From Prosopis cineraria (lineage: Eukaryota; Streptophyta; Magnoliopsida; Fabales; Fabaceae), in NCBI RefSeq assembly GCF_029017545.1, contig NW_026555341.1, positions 38,192,001-38,256,000 of the forward strand: 64,000 nt of DNA, in the 5' to 3' direction. A program made the translations under genes and the position numbers. Positions 10,613 to 21,600 of this stretch are shown here, in pieces. The notes under the pieces are model-generated. The model was not told the origin of the DNA. It was given only the letters and a program-made list of their open reading frames with translations, and ran no database searches. Position 1 is the stretch's first letter. Each line of letters begins with the position of its first letter.

Positions 10613-12540
10613 GTCATTCTGAAATGTGTTCACATCTTGCCTATGGGGAAGAGAAGATCATGATGTGTGCTTGTGTGTTGCAGAATAATTTGTACCCTCC
10701 CTATATATATTGGGTACTTTCTTTTATGTAACCTATGTTCAAGTATCTTAAATCTATTACATGCTAGTATGCTACGAAATCAAATAATTTTATATCTAAA
10801 AACTTGTCCTTTTTTCATTTTTCTTTGATCTATTCAGTGAATATTGTCTGAATTTTTTTTTTTGATAAAATTGTCTGAGTTTTTTTATGTGTGTAAAAAT
10901 AAATTTTACATGATTCAAATTTGAGAAAGCTTTATGCTTTGCTTGGGTCAGAACAAAAGTTGAGAAAAAAATAAAAGAGGAAATAATTTCTTCTCTATTT
11001 GGATAAAAAGGAAAAAGAGAGTGAAAACAAAATAAATAAAAGAAAAAGAATAATAGGTGGGATCCACTGTTTTCATTCTCTCAATTTCTCTTCTTGTGGC
11101 AAGAGATTTCGGCAGAAACATGTCCATTCCAGCAGTGCCCCTAAAGTATGGTTATGCTCTTCACTATTGTTTCGTCAGTCACCACCTTCATCATCCCTCA
11201 TCTCTTTTCCACCCGCTGCCATTTCTCTTCTCATGTGAGAAAATGCAACACTTTCCTGTTAAAATTCCAACGGTAAAACAATGAGAAGAAGACAAGGAGA
11301 TGAGGGAGAAAAAAGAAAGCTTTTATTTTTTTTTCCCCACATGATACTTTGCAAGACAAGTTTCACTAATCACTTCTCTCTTCAGTATAGATCTCCACAA
11401 TCTTTTGCCTTTGTCTTCACATTTTCTTTTGGAATGGTATCCCCTCTTCTTATAACTTTCTTGAAGTTATTATCTTTTATTTTTTAAAAAAAATTATTCA
11501 TTATACTTTTAAATGGAAAATAAAAAAATATTTTTTGCTAAACAATTTGATTTTAAAAATATTTTGATTGTATTAATTTTGATGTCATTCTTGCCTTCCA
11601 TTTATTTTGATATGGATAAATATAGGTATATTATTGTTTGTGACATTTGTTTATTTTATTTTCTCTTTTTTTTTTTCTTGTCCACCCAAACATAAAGAAT
11701 GATAGCTTTATTCCTTAAGTTTTTTTTTTTCCTTCCATTTTCTCCTCTATTTTTTTTTCCTCCTAACTTTTTTCCCTATCCAAACGGATCACTAGATTAT
11801 ATGTAGTTACATACTAAGATGAATATTTGAGTGAGTAAATAGCCTTATTAAAAGAGAATTGGGCTTGCGTGCAGAGTAACAAGCCAATATAATTGAGATT
11901 AAACTATTTTTCATCATGCACGATTTAAATGTAGTGTTGGGCACTTTAATCATCATTAATTATTTTTAATTGTGATGTTCAAAAATGTTTTTTCTTTAAT
12001 GATCATTAAGCCATATTTAAACTGATTAAGATGTTTTTAATTGCCTCTAAACCACCCATAGTTTTTTTGCCTATATAAGCACGTGCCAGCAGTGTGTTTG
12101 GTGATGTACCTCTCTCAGTTTTTCTTTCCTTCTGAGTTCTATCTTTCTTTTTCACATTTTCAATGTCTTGTCATCCTGATTTGTTTAATCTTAGAGAGTT
12201 GCTCCAATTGATCGGTGTAATGACTATTAAAGATGACCTGAATCAAAATTTCTACATGATTTTCTATCAAAATTGAATGAATAACATATCTATGCATAAC
12301 TCATAATATCTTTCATATAATAACTCATATCTCTAATTCCTAAATCCACACTTAATTTCATTTTAATTATAAATTAAAGTGGATACCTGTTACTGTTAGT
12401 GGAATGTTAAAAATGCTCAGTTTGAAATTTGAATCACATCACTAGGCATCGTTCTAAAGAACATAGCTATCCCAAGATAAAACAACCACGTATATAGTAC
12501 TAGCAAATTTAGGTGATGACCAACATGCCCTTTTTTACTT
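10613..12540. other. Spacer downstream of the defensin
   Basis: It begins with the defensin 3' untranslated region. The rest is AT-rich with T-tracts (for example 11310-11340, 11660-11690, 11715-11760). Apart from the small duplicated insertion at 10843-10878, no repeat structure or gene was recognised. Confidence 0.5.
10843..10878. repeat. T-tract mini-insertion flanked by 9-bp direct repeats
   Basis: ATTGTCTGA occurs at 10843-10851 and again at 10870-10878. The 18 bases between them are A, eleven T, then GATAAA. On the minus strand this is TTTATC followed by a poly(A) run with a target-site-like duplication. Confidence 0.6.
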
Positions 12541-13420
12541 AGGAAAAATAATAATAAAATTTTACTAAAATGTATAAATAACAATCAAGTCTTTTAAAAT
12601 GTCATAATTTTTTTAAAATTCTTGAATAACTTTTTGAGATTAATGATTTTAAGTTAAATGATCAAATTATTTATTTATTTAAAATAAAAAAATAACAAGT
12701 TTAAATAAAAGTTGTAATTTTATTTAAAATTTTTACAATTCACAGAATAAAAGTTATAATTGCCTAAATAAAAGTTATAACTGACTATTTTTAGAATTTG
12801 AATTTCAATAATAAAAAAAATTTCATATGAAAAGTTGTGATTGCTTATTCAATATTTGTGATTCACGTAATAAAAGTTATGATTACTTAAATAAACGTTG
12901 TGATTGATTATTTAATTTTTAAAACTTGGACTTCAATAATGAAATAAATTTCATGTGAGAAATTATAATTTCTTGTTCAATTATTGCAATTCACATAATA
13001 GATATTGTGATTACTTAAACAAAAATTGTGATTAGATATTTTCATAACTTAAACTTCAATAATAAAAGAAATTTCATGTAAGAATTAGTTATTTTTATTC
13101 AATTTTTGTTGATTTACATAATCAAAAATATGACTAGGACTAACTATTTTTTAGAGCTTATTTATCAATCTTAAAATAAATTTTCAAATGAAAAGTAGCA
13201 ATTTGTTATTCAATTTTTGTGATTCATTGAACAAAAATCATGATTGAAAAATGAAGCCTGACCTATTATTTTTATTTTAAATAAGGGGCAATTTAATCAT
13301 TTAACTTAAAATCATTAATGTTACAAAGGTACCTAGAGACTTTAAAGGAATTATAACATTTCAAGAAACCTAATTGTTGTTTATGTATTTCAGTAGAATT
13401 TTATTGTCATTTTCCCTTTA
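12541..13420. mobile_element. Foldback element with inverted arms and an internal tandem array
   Basis: The left arm (about 12541-12700) is the reverse complement of the right arm (about 13262-13420). Shared blocks include TTAATGATTTTAAGTTAAATGA in the left arm against its complement at 13290-13315, and ATAATAATAAAATTTTACT against AGTAGAATTTTATTGTCAT. Between the arms lie about four diverged copies of a ~110-128 bp unit, anchored by CTTCAATAATAAAA..AAATTTCAT near 12803, 12931, 13054 and 13163. TACTT is found on both sides (12536-12540, 13421-13425) as a candidate 5-bp duplication. There is no coding capacity. Confidence 0.7.
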
Positions 13421-13475
13421 TACTTTAGTTACATGAACCTTATTTAATAATATGTGAATCACATAATTCTAGATA

Positions 13476-13760
13476 CTCCCTCCGTTCCAACTTATAAAAC
13501 ACCTTTAAGAAAGATTTAATGTCCCAAACTATAAAATACTTTGATAAAAATAAAATTTCATTAATGATACTTTTTTAATATTATCTTTCTCATATATTAT
13601 CTTTCTTCAACATTCTTTCATCAATGAAGTATTAAATGAATGATATTTTTAAAAGTTTATATTTATATCTTGAAAAAGTAATGTTGTAAAGTGTGTTTAA
13701 TAAACTTTATTAGTGTGTGAAATTCTATTTAAAAATATCTTATAATTTAAAATAAAAGAA
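13476..13760. mobile_element. Stowaway-like MITE (Tc1/mariner type), decayed right end
   Basis: The sequence TA followed by CTCCCTCCGTTCC at 13474-13488 is the hallmark end of plant Stowaway MITEs. The right end (ATCTTATAATTTAAAATAAAAG) pairs weakly with the inner part of the left terminus, but the terminal CTCCCTCCG block is lost there. Confidence 0.7.
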
Positions 13761-14012
13761 ATACAAGAACCACGCAATACTAAAAGTCACATTCAAACCT
13801 CTAAATATTGATTACATAACATGAATCATGTATCTATATTTATTAGCTTAATTGAATTGAATTTACTGATTCATCATAATGAATCGTGAATGATAATGAA
13901 GATCAGTCAAGACTTTTCATCAGACAATGTGAACATTATCTCTTTGGAATACTCAAACTCATCAATATCCAATAAGTATGGTTGGTTGCTAACACTCACC
14001 TGAATTGAGTAA

Positions 14013-14050
14013 TACATACATATATACATATATATATATACATATATATG

Positions 14051-14083
<33 letters not shown>

Positions 14084-14093
14084 GTATATATGT
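14013..14093. repeat. (TA)n microsatellite with interspersed CATA/GTATA units
   Basis: About 80 bp of alternating TA with regularly spaced ACATA and TGTATA interruptions. Confidence 0.9.
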
Positions 14094-14367
14094 AATAATT
14101 TAAATATAGTAATTGGAGTTAGTGGTAATTCTAAGATCTGTGAGATGGTGAGGTTTAATGCATCTAAATATTAATTAGTATCAATTACCCTCTCGAAGGT
14201 TTTCCATGGTACAATTTTTTGTTAGGCAAGTTTCAAGTTTACCTAAAAGCATCTATTAAACAACTAAAGGCTTACTAATTAGATTAGATTTATTCCTAAT
14301 TATCTAGGTGATTAATAGGTGAATTCATTTTAAATATCTATTATAAGTGTATGCATGTGGCAAATAC

Positions 14368-14419
14368 ATATACTAACCTTGATCTTTTTTTTTTTGGCCA
14401 AAATATACTAACCTTGATC
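14368..14419. repeat. T-tract mini-insertion flanked by a perfect 17-bp direct repeat
   Basis: ATATACTAACCTTGATC occurs at 14368-14384 and 14403-14419 without mismatch. The 18 bases between are eleven T followed by GGCCAAA. On the minus strand this reads TTTGGCC and a poly(A) run, the form expected of an extremely short retroposon insertion. Confidence 0.75.
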
Positions 14420-15465
14420 AATTCATTTGATTTGAAAAATTTCACAAACTCACATTTAATTGAACTGAATGATCCGTCGTGTGGTATATATCTAGTTTGA
14501 TTGAAAATCAATTAATACATAATCAATGACCGTAAAATTTGGATCTACATATGCAAACATTGTTCAAGAATCCTAAACCTGGATACTAATATCAACTTTT
14601 GGAAACACAACCAAATGTGGAAAATCACATTTTGGTAGAAAGCAATCCATTATCTCGTTCATCTACACTCTTTCAACGTGATCAAACATACACACTATAT
14701 ATGTTACAATATAAGTAATACCTAAGTGTAATGAGTCATATTTTTTCTGTGAGATTTGATACGATGAATAGTGAATATTGAATATGAATACGAATAATAT
14801 GTCTAAACACAAGCATGTTTGATGCTAATATCACTCAAATAAGTCACCCTTTATAGTTTACAATCACAAAATATAGCCGTTTTAATGTCACACAAGGCTT
14901 AAAATAAAATCTCCTCATAACTTATAAATGCTACAAGTGAAAAAAGGTAAAATAAGCATATTTAAAAGAAAACTAGCATGCTTGTATGTAAAAGAAAGAA
15001 TAGTAAAATGTATTTAAACGGATTTTCTGGGGGGTGATAATTTAAAATTTTGAGTTTTAAATATTAATTTAATTTAATTTAAAACAGTTTAAATTTAACA
15101 TATTATTTTAAAATCGTCAATATATCATGCAATCTTAAGTATTTTTTATTTTTAAGGTTGTACAAAATTCTGCTTATTTTGAATGGAAAGAAAATCTACG
15201 CAAGCCTTAATGTAATTTTTAAATTAAAATGCTCTGTGATATATATTTTTTAACCAAACAGTTTAAATGACAGATATTTGATCAAGCAAATTTAAAATTT
15301 AAAATTTAAAATTGAACGATGACATATAAATATAAAGTAATAATTATAACTTATATTAAGAAGATTTTTTAATTTATTTATTTATAAAACAAAACTCGTG
15401 TAATAAGACCTAAAACATCTCAGGTAATTAATTAATTTATTTCTTTAATTTTCCTGATGAATTAG

Positions 15466-15473
15466 TATAAATA
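15466..15473 (+). promoter_or_regulatory. TATA box of the PUX7-like gene
   Basis: TATAAATA lies 182 bp before the ATG, upstream of a GC-richer leader (about 15495-15647). A good plant core promoter match. Confidence 0.55.
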
Positions 15474-15647
15474 GTTTTTGTCTGAATTTCTTATTATTTC
15501 TCGGATGAAGAACAAGTTGGTAAGTTATATTTTCTCCAGTTTCTCTACGAATTTCGCACAGTGCAGTGAAACGAGCTTCGCTCTTGCGAAAACCCTAGGG
15601 GCGATCACTAGATCGAAGCTCACAGGGCTAGGATTTGGAGAGAAACA

Positions 15648-18600
15648 ATGGAGGGAGTATTGTCCTCTAACGATCAACAGATCATGGTCAAGTCGTTCTT
15701 AGAGATTGCCGTGGGGCAAACCGCAGAGACGGCTAGACAATTCTTGCAGGTCCTTTCACTGCGAATCTTTTCTTTTGACTATCTAATCTAAGGTACTCTA
15801 AAAATGTGTTGACCTAAAAAAATGATTTCTTTTGGCTGGAAATGAATTGGGTGTGCTTGAAATTTTACTTTTAGCATATTTGCTCCTTATAGTTAACGTT
15901 TTTCCTTGAGTTGGCTGGAATATTGTATTCTACATCGTAGAGAGGAGTTTAGTGATGAAAAAAGATACTCACCACCCAGTTGCTTGGCGTCTTGGGGGCG
16001 CTTTCCTGACTGGTAGTCGAATTTTTGCATTTTCTTTACTTCTGGGGGAAGGCCGAAAACATAAGCTTATTCTGGATGACTATCTGACACAAGTGCTTTC
16101 CTGACTCGTAGTCGATTTTTTGCATTTTTCTGTACTTCTGGAGGAAGGCCGAAAAAATAAGCTTATTCTGGATGACTATCTCAGACAAGTGCTACTTTGG
16201 ATTTGGATTTGTTGGATCCAGAGGCATTCCTTAGAGCATTAACCTGCAAGAAATTGAGAAATCAGGAAAATAAGTAATTATTGAAACAGATAAAGGAAGA
16301 ATTATCAAGAAGTTATCTCTTAAATTGTTGAAGGATAAGTGCCTGTTTGGAGAGGCAAAATAAACAATTCTAAAAGCCCAAACCATGGTTTTGGCAAAAT
16401 AAATCCAAACACCCTATTACTATCAAGTAGAATTCTGAAGAATGATGTTTGAACAGGCTACAAGTTGGAAACTTGAGGAAGCTATCCAGCTGTTTTATCT
16501 TGGTAATGACGGTGGCGCAGGGCCACAGCTATCATCATCACATAATCCTCCTGCAGAAAATGCTGATTCCTGGACGGGTCACCCTTCAAGGTAATATAGG
16601 CATTTGCTGCCAATGTTTATGTTCAAATCTTTATCATTTGTTGGTTGTTCTTAACGCTGCTCCCTTCTATTATTAATTTCAGTGAGCTGAGAAAAGATAC
16701 TGCCCTTGAAAGTAGCGGTGGTGATGATGGAGATGAAGTACGCCCTCCATTACCTGTTAAGAGGGAAACCCTTTATGATGATCCAATGCTGTTTGGGTAT
16801 GTTTGATTTTAATCGTCCTTTTCTCTCCTTGGTGATTAAATCCTTATATTTTGATCAAGATGTATATTCGGTGCTTTCCCATTCTTTGAATTGCATGTCT
16901 GATATGCTTTTTATATCTAAACACTGTGTTTCATGGCTACACGAAACATGCAAAACATGTTTCTATTTATTTAAATCTCACTAGACATTAAATGCTGCAT
17001 TTTATATGCACCACGTGAAAGCTGCATTTTTTATCTCTCATTTTGTCTTTTGTACCTTATTGAAACGCAGCATCCTGTATTTGAAAGGATTGTATCTCAC
17101 AAATGATTCCTAAGTCTTTCCCTTTATGTTAAAAAAAAAAGGAAAAAAAAAAGACAGATCGGGTGATGGAGTTCTGTTTTTTTTTTTTTTTAAAACCCCA
17201 TTTTGTTCCCTTGCTGATTGGGTCTCCCAATTTGGTTTTCCATATAATTCCTTTCTCAATCTGATTCCTCACATTTAGGTATTCTATAATTTTTAATTTT
17301 ACCTTGTTTAAATAGTTATTAGTAATGAAACTGATTCTTAGTCTTGTATTATATATTAATCTACATATTTGGTGACTAAGTGATTGTTACTCTAAGTGAT
17401 TGTTACTCATTGCCACATCTGCCCATTTCATCCTACAGTATATTGTTGAAAACGACATCATGGATGAGAATTCATTTGTGAGAACCAGTTTTTTGTTTTT
17501 TGTTTTTTTGGGTATGATTGAGAATTAAACTGAAACCTACCCATTTATGAGGTTCCAAATTGAGAAGGAAATTTTATGAGGAACCAAATAGAGAAAGCAA
17601 TTCTATGATGGGTTCAACTAAGAAGTTCCATCTGTCACGTAAAATGGGGGTTCAGTCATTTTTTTCCCGTTCAAGTATACCTGATAATTATGTTATTGTC
17701 TTTGCTTATCTTTTGTTGTGAGTCTTAACATACAATGTTGGTTCTTGTCTGTCAAATTATTCACTGAGTTGTTTTTCATGACCTTTATATAGAGTATCAA
17801 GGATGGGGCCTCGTACTCAAGAAGGTAGCTCGTTAGTTGCATTCCGTAATTTTGAAGAGGAAATGAGACGTCCAGGGGTTTGGGAGTCTGAGCAGGGCGC
17901 TGTCTCTACAGCAGAGAGTTCTAGGGACAATCTTGCTTCTCTATATCGCCCTCCTTTTCATTTGATTTTCACCGGTCCATTTGATAAGGTAAACAGGTTT
18001 CGTTGTTTGTAGTGTTTGGGTACTGCAATATAAAATATGTTATTTAAAATAAATTTATGATATTAGGATGTTGGTCAGAAGCATTGTTGGTAATGGTTGT
18101 ATGCGCTGTTGCAAAAAGTTCTGCTGAAGCCTGGTCTGTGATAGACTGGGATGTAGTTGCGATGTTGTAGTAGAACTTGCAAAGAAATGACTTGCTTGCT
18201 AGTTATATGCTTAACACAAGAAGCCTCTAGTTAGATCCTGACAGAGACAGCTAAAGAAGAATTTTAGAGACTACAAGTAGTACATCATACCCGCTAAATC
18301 ATTTTATGGTGCCTGTGGATGTTCTAGACTTTTCATGGTGTAACAACTAAGATTTTATTAAAAATATATCTTAATGATTCATTCGGTATATTGACGCTAG
18401 GTACTATGTTAATTATTAATTCACTTGATGACCTCCTCTTTAACCAAGACTAACCAACCAGCCTTCTTTGCAAGACAACTTACTCTATTGATGTTAATTG
18501 ATGAATGCTCAAGAAGCATAGGAACGGAACCAAAAATTGAGGAATAGTGTATCTATTGGAGATTTGAGACCTATTATGTGATGGCGAATGGCTTTCCGAC

Positions 18601-21600
18601 AGTCAATTATCCATCAATTTCATGTAGAAGAATTTCATTTCTTTGGTCTTAGATGAAGTAGAATCCAATTGAAGTTGAAACCAAACTGTTTCATTGCTCA
18701 ACTTAACTATGATAATTAGTTATCAATGTATCCAAATCATTTTGGGTTCATCCATTTTACAAGACAGAACGAAGAAGTCAGTTGTCCATGGAACATGTTG
18801 GAAATCACATTTTACCTGTGATTATTCTCAAACTATTGCCTTACTTTGTTTCGTCATGTTTGCCAGTGAGTGGGCTATGATTCTTGGTCAATTAGTGTGG
18901 ACACTGGAGTTTCTTCATAAGGATCACATGGTTTTTTATGGTTAATATGGTGGAATCAAATGCTTATTTTGGCAATAGTTTCCTGTTTTATGATTTATCA
19001 TTTTTATATGTTCACGTTTGTTTCTTTTTGAGGGTGTTGGCTGAATATTCTATATCCTGTGTTTATTGTGTCCAGTGTTTTTGACATAAAATGTGAGCTC
19101 ACAAGGCCTGAATGACAAAATACATTGGTGGTCAGCATGAGAGAATCTTAATCTTATTTTATGGTTATTGTGAGGAACCAAAGACCTATTCCCAAAGATT
19201 TAAGGTGAGGATCTCCAAAACCAATACCCTCTCTCCAAAATGGATTGAGGATGGGAAACAACCATGGAGATCCGGAAGTGAAAATGAATCAATGAAAAAG
19301 AATAGAAATGCTTAATGGACTGTGACCCTTGGGTGTTTAGTGGGAAGCTGATAGGATCCAAGATGGGTAGAGAGAAATAAGGAAGATAAATCTCTATTAA
19401 CATATGAAATCAGAATCGAACTTCATAATATTAATAAGAGAATGTAGAAATGATAGAAGAAAATAGAATAAATCTATCAAGATAATATAAAACAAAAATC
19501 TCGTTTTATATTTCTTTCAATAGCCACGTTTATGAGAATTTTCAAAGGACCAAAAGCCTCAGAAGTCTGTTGTATTCATAATATGCCTGCTATTGAGTTG
19601 GTGAGCATATTTATAATGCTAAATACACTCTAAAATAATGAATAAAATCTAGAGAACTAAATAGTTAAATAAAACTGAAAAAAAATCTCCTAAAAATCTA
19701 TATCTATATAAAATGCTGAATAAAATCTAAAGAATTAAATATCTGAATAAAATCTAAACAATTAGATTTCTTGATAAATGTTTAGATATCTAAATAAAAT
19801 CTAAACAATATTATTAAATAGAAAATGTATAAAATAAAATAAAAGAAAACAATATTTATTCCTAATATATCTCTAACTTCTCAAATTATCCATTATCCCA
19901 CCATAATCGGTACTCTATCAATACTTCCCCCTTGAAAATTCGCCTTGTCCTTAAGGTGAGACATAGGCAATAGCTAAATAAAATGTAGATATCTAGATAT
20001 CTAAATAAAATCTAGATAACTAAATATCTAAATAAAATCTAAACAATATTATTAAATAGAAAATGTATAAAATAAAATAAGATAATATTTATTCCTAATA
20101 CATCTCTAACTTCTCAAAATATTCATTATCCCACCATAATCAGTGCTCTATCAATACTTCCCCCTTGAAAATTCACCTTGTCCTCAAGGTGAGACATAGG
20201 CGGCAATAGCTTTCTTCTGCATCTGGAGGTTGAGATGGGAGTGAGAGATAAAGGGCAGCAACTCCAATGTGGATTCCAAAAGGTAGAACAAGAGGTTGCA
20301 TGGAAACTTCAAGGATAAAGTAGCAGTTAGACCTACCATCCACCAAGTTTAGAACCTTGTGCTCAAAGAAGGTCTCCTGAAGCTTCATCATTGTTGGAGC
20401 AGCGTTTCCTAAACCTGCAGGAAATGAATTTGGTTGGCTTTGATTTGTTTGCTTGGCACAATTGGTGGTGCCCTAATGTTGGAATTAAAGACATCAAGGA
20501 GGGCTGTGATGTAAAGGAATAGGTGCCTTTCATAAAGTGAGGAAAAATGGTTAGCTAAGGAAGTGCATGTTGAGATAGGCGGTGATGGTGAAGTTGTAGA
20601 AGTAGTGTAGAGGTGGTAGGAATCCATTAAGGATTGAACGACTTTGATACCAAATGATAGGATCCAAAATGGGTAGAGAGAAATAAGGAAGATAAATCTC
20701 GATTAACAGATGAAATTAGAATCTAACTTCATAATATTAATAAGAGAATGTAGAACTTATAGAAGAAATTAGACGGAATAAATCTATCAAGATGATATAG
20801 AACAAGAATTTTGTTCTATATTTCTCTCAATAGCCACGTTTAGGAGAATCTCCAAAGGGTTAGAGATCTCAAAAGTTTGCTGTATTCATGATATGGTTGC
20901 TTTTGAGTTGCTGAGTATATTTATTGTGTTAAATACAATCTAAAATAATAAATAAAATCTAGATAACTAGATAATTAAATGAAACTGAATAAAATCTCCT
21001 AGAATCTATATCTATATAAAATACTGAATAAAATCTATAGAACTAAATATCTGAATAAAATCTAAATAATTAGATATCTAGATAAATATTTAGATATCTA
21101 AATAAAATCTATATAACTAAATATCTAAAAATCTAAACAATATTATTAAATAGAAAATGTCTAAATAAAATAAAATAAAATAATATTTATTCCTAATATA
21201 TATTTAACTTCTCAAATTATCCATCATCCCACCATAATCGGTGCTCCATCAGAAGCTCCTTTTAACTTGGGTTTTTGTTGTTTAATAGACTGAAGTCAAA
21301 TGCTTTTTCCCCCTTAAATAGTTTTCTGCTATTTGATTATTTATCATTACTTGTGTTAATGTTTGTTTCCTATTGAGATGATTGATTGAAGGTTCTCTGG
21401 CCCACATTCTCCTATAAATTGTAATGATTGTGTTTGAAATAAAAAGAAATTTTAGAGTGAAATTCTCCCCAAGAAAAGGATAAAGGATTTCATGAAATTA
21501 GACAGGAAAAGATAAGCTATCATACATTCCCGATAATGATATTGATATGGTTAGGGTGATTGGGTTGATTGGCCGTTCTGTAAAGGTCCTGTTAAATTTT

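Larger units (their letters stand above)
13761..15465. other. Intergenic spacer upstream of the PUX7-like gene
   Basis: AT-rich, with a TA-rich microsatellite at 14013-14093 and the small insertion at 14385-14402. No gene seen. Confidence 0.5.

Noticed and set aside
10429..10617. Minus-strand 62-codon frame over the defensin exon
   Set aside because: A shadow of the defensin coding exon, without a cysteine pattern or splice context.
18060..18200. Sequence in PUX7-like intron 4 with a coding-like look (AKSSAEAWSVIDWD)
   Set aside because: Closed by stops on both sides and not conserved in UBX proteins; treated as intron.
20173..20627. Two minus-strand frames in the intronic LTR element, considered as gag/protease
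   Set aside because: Only a weak LNLVDGRS-like resemblance; too short and without other domains to call a gene.
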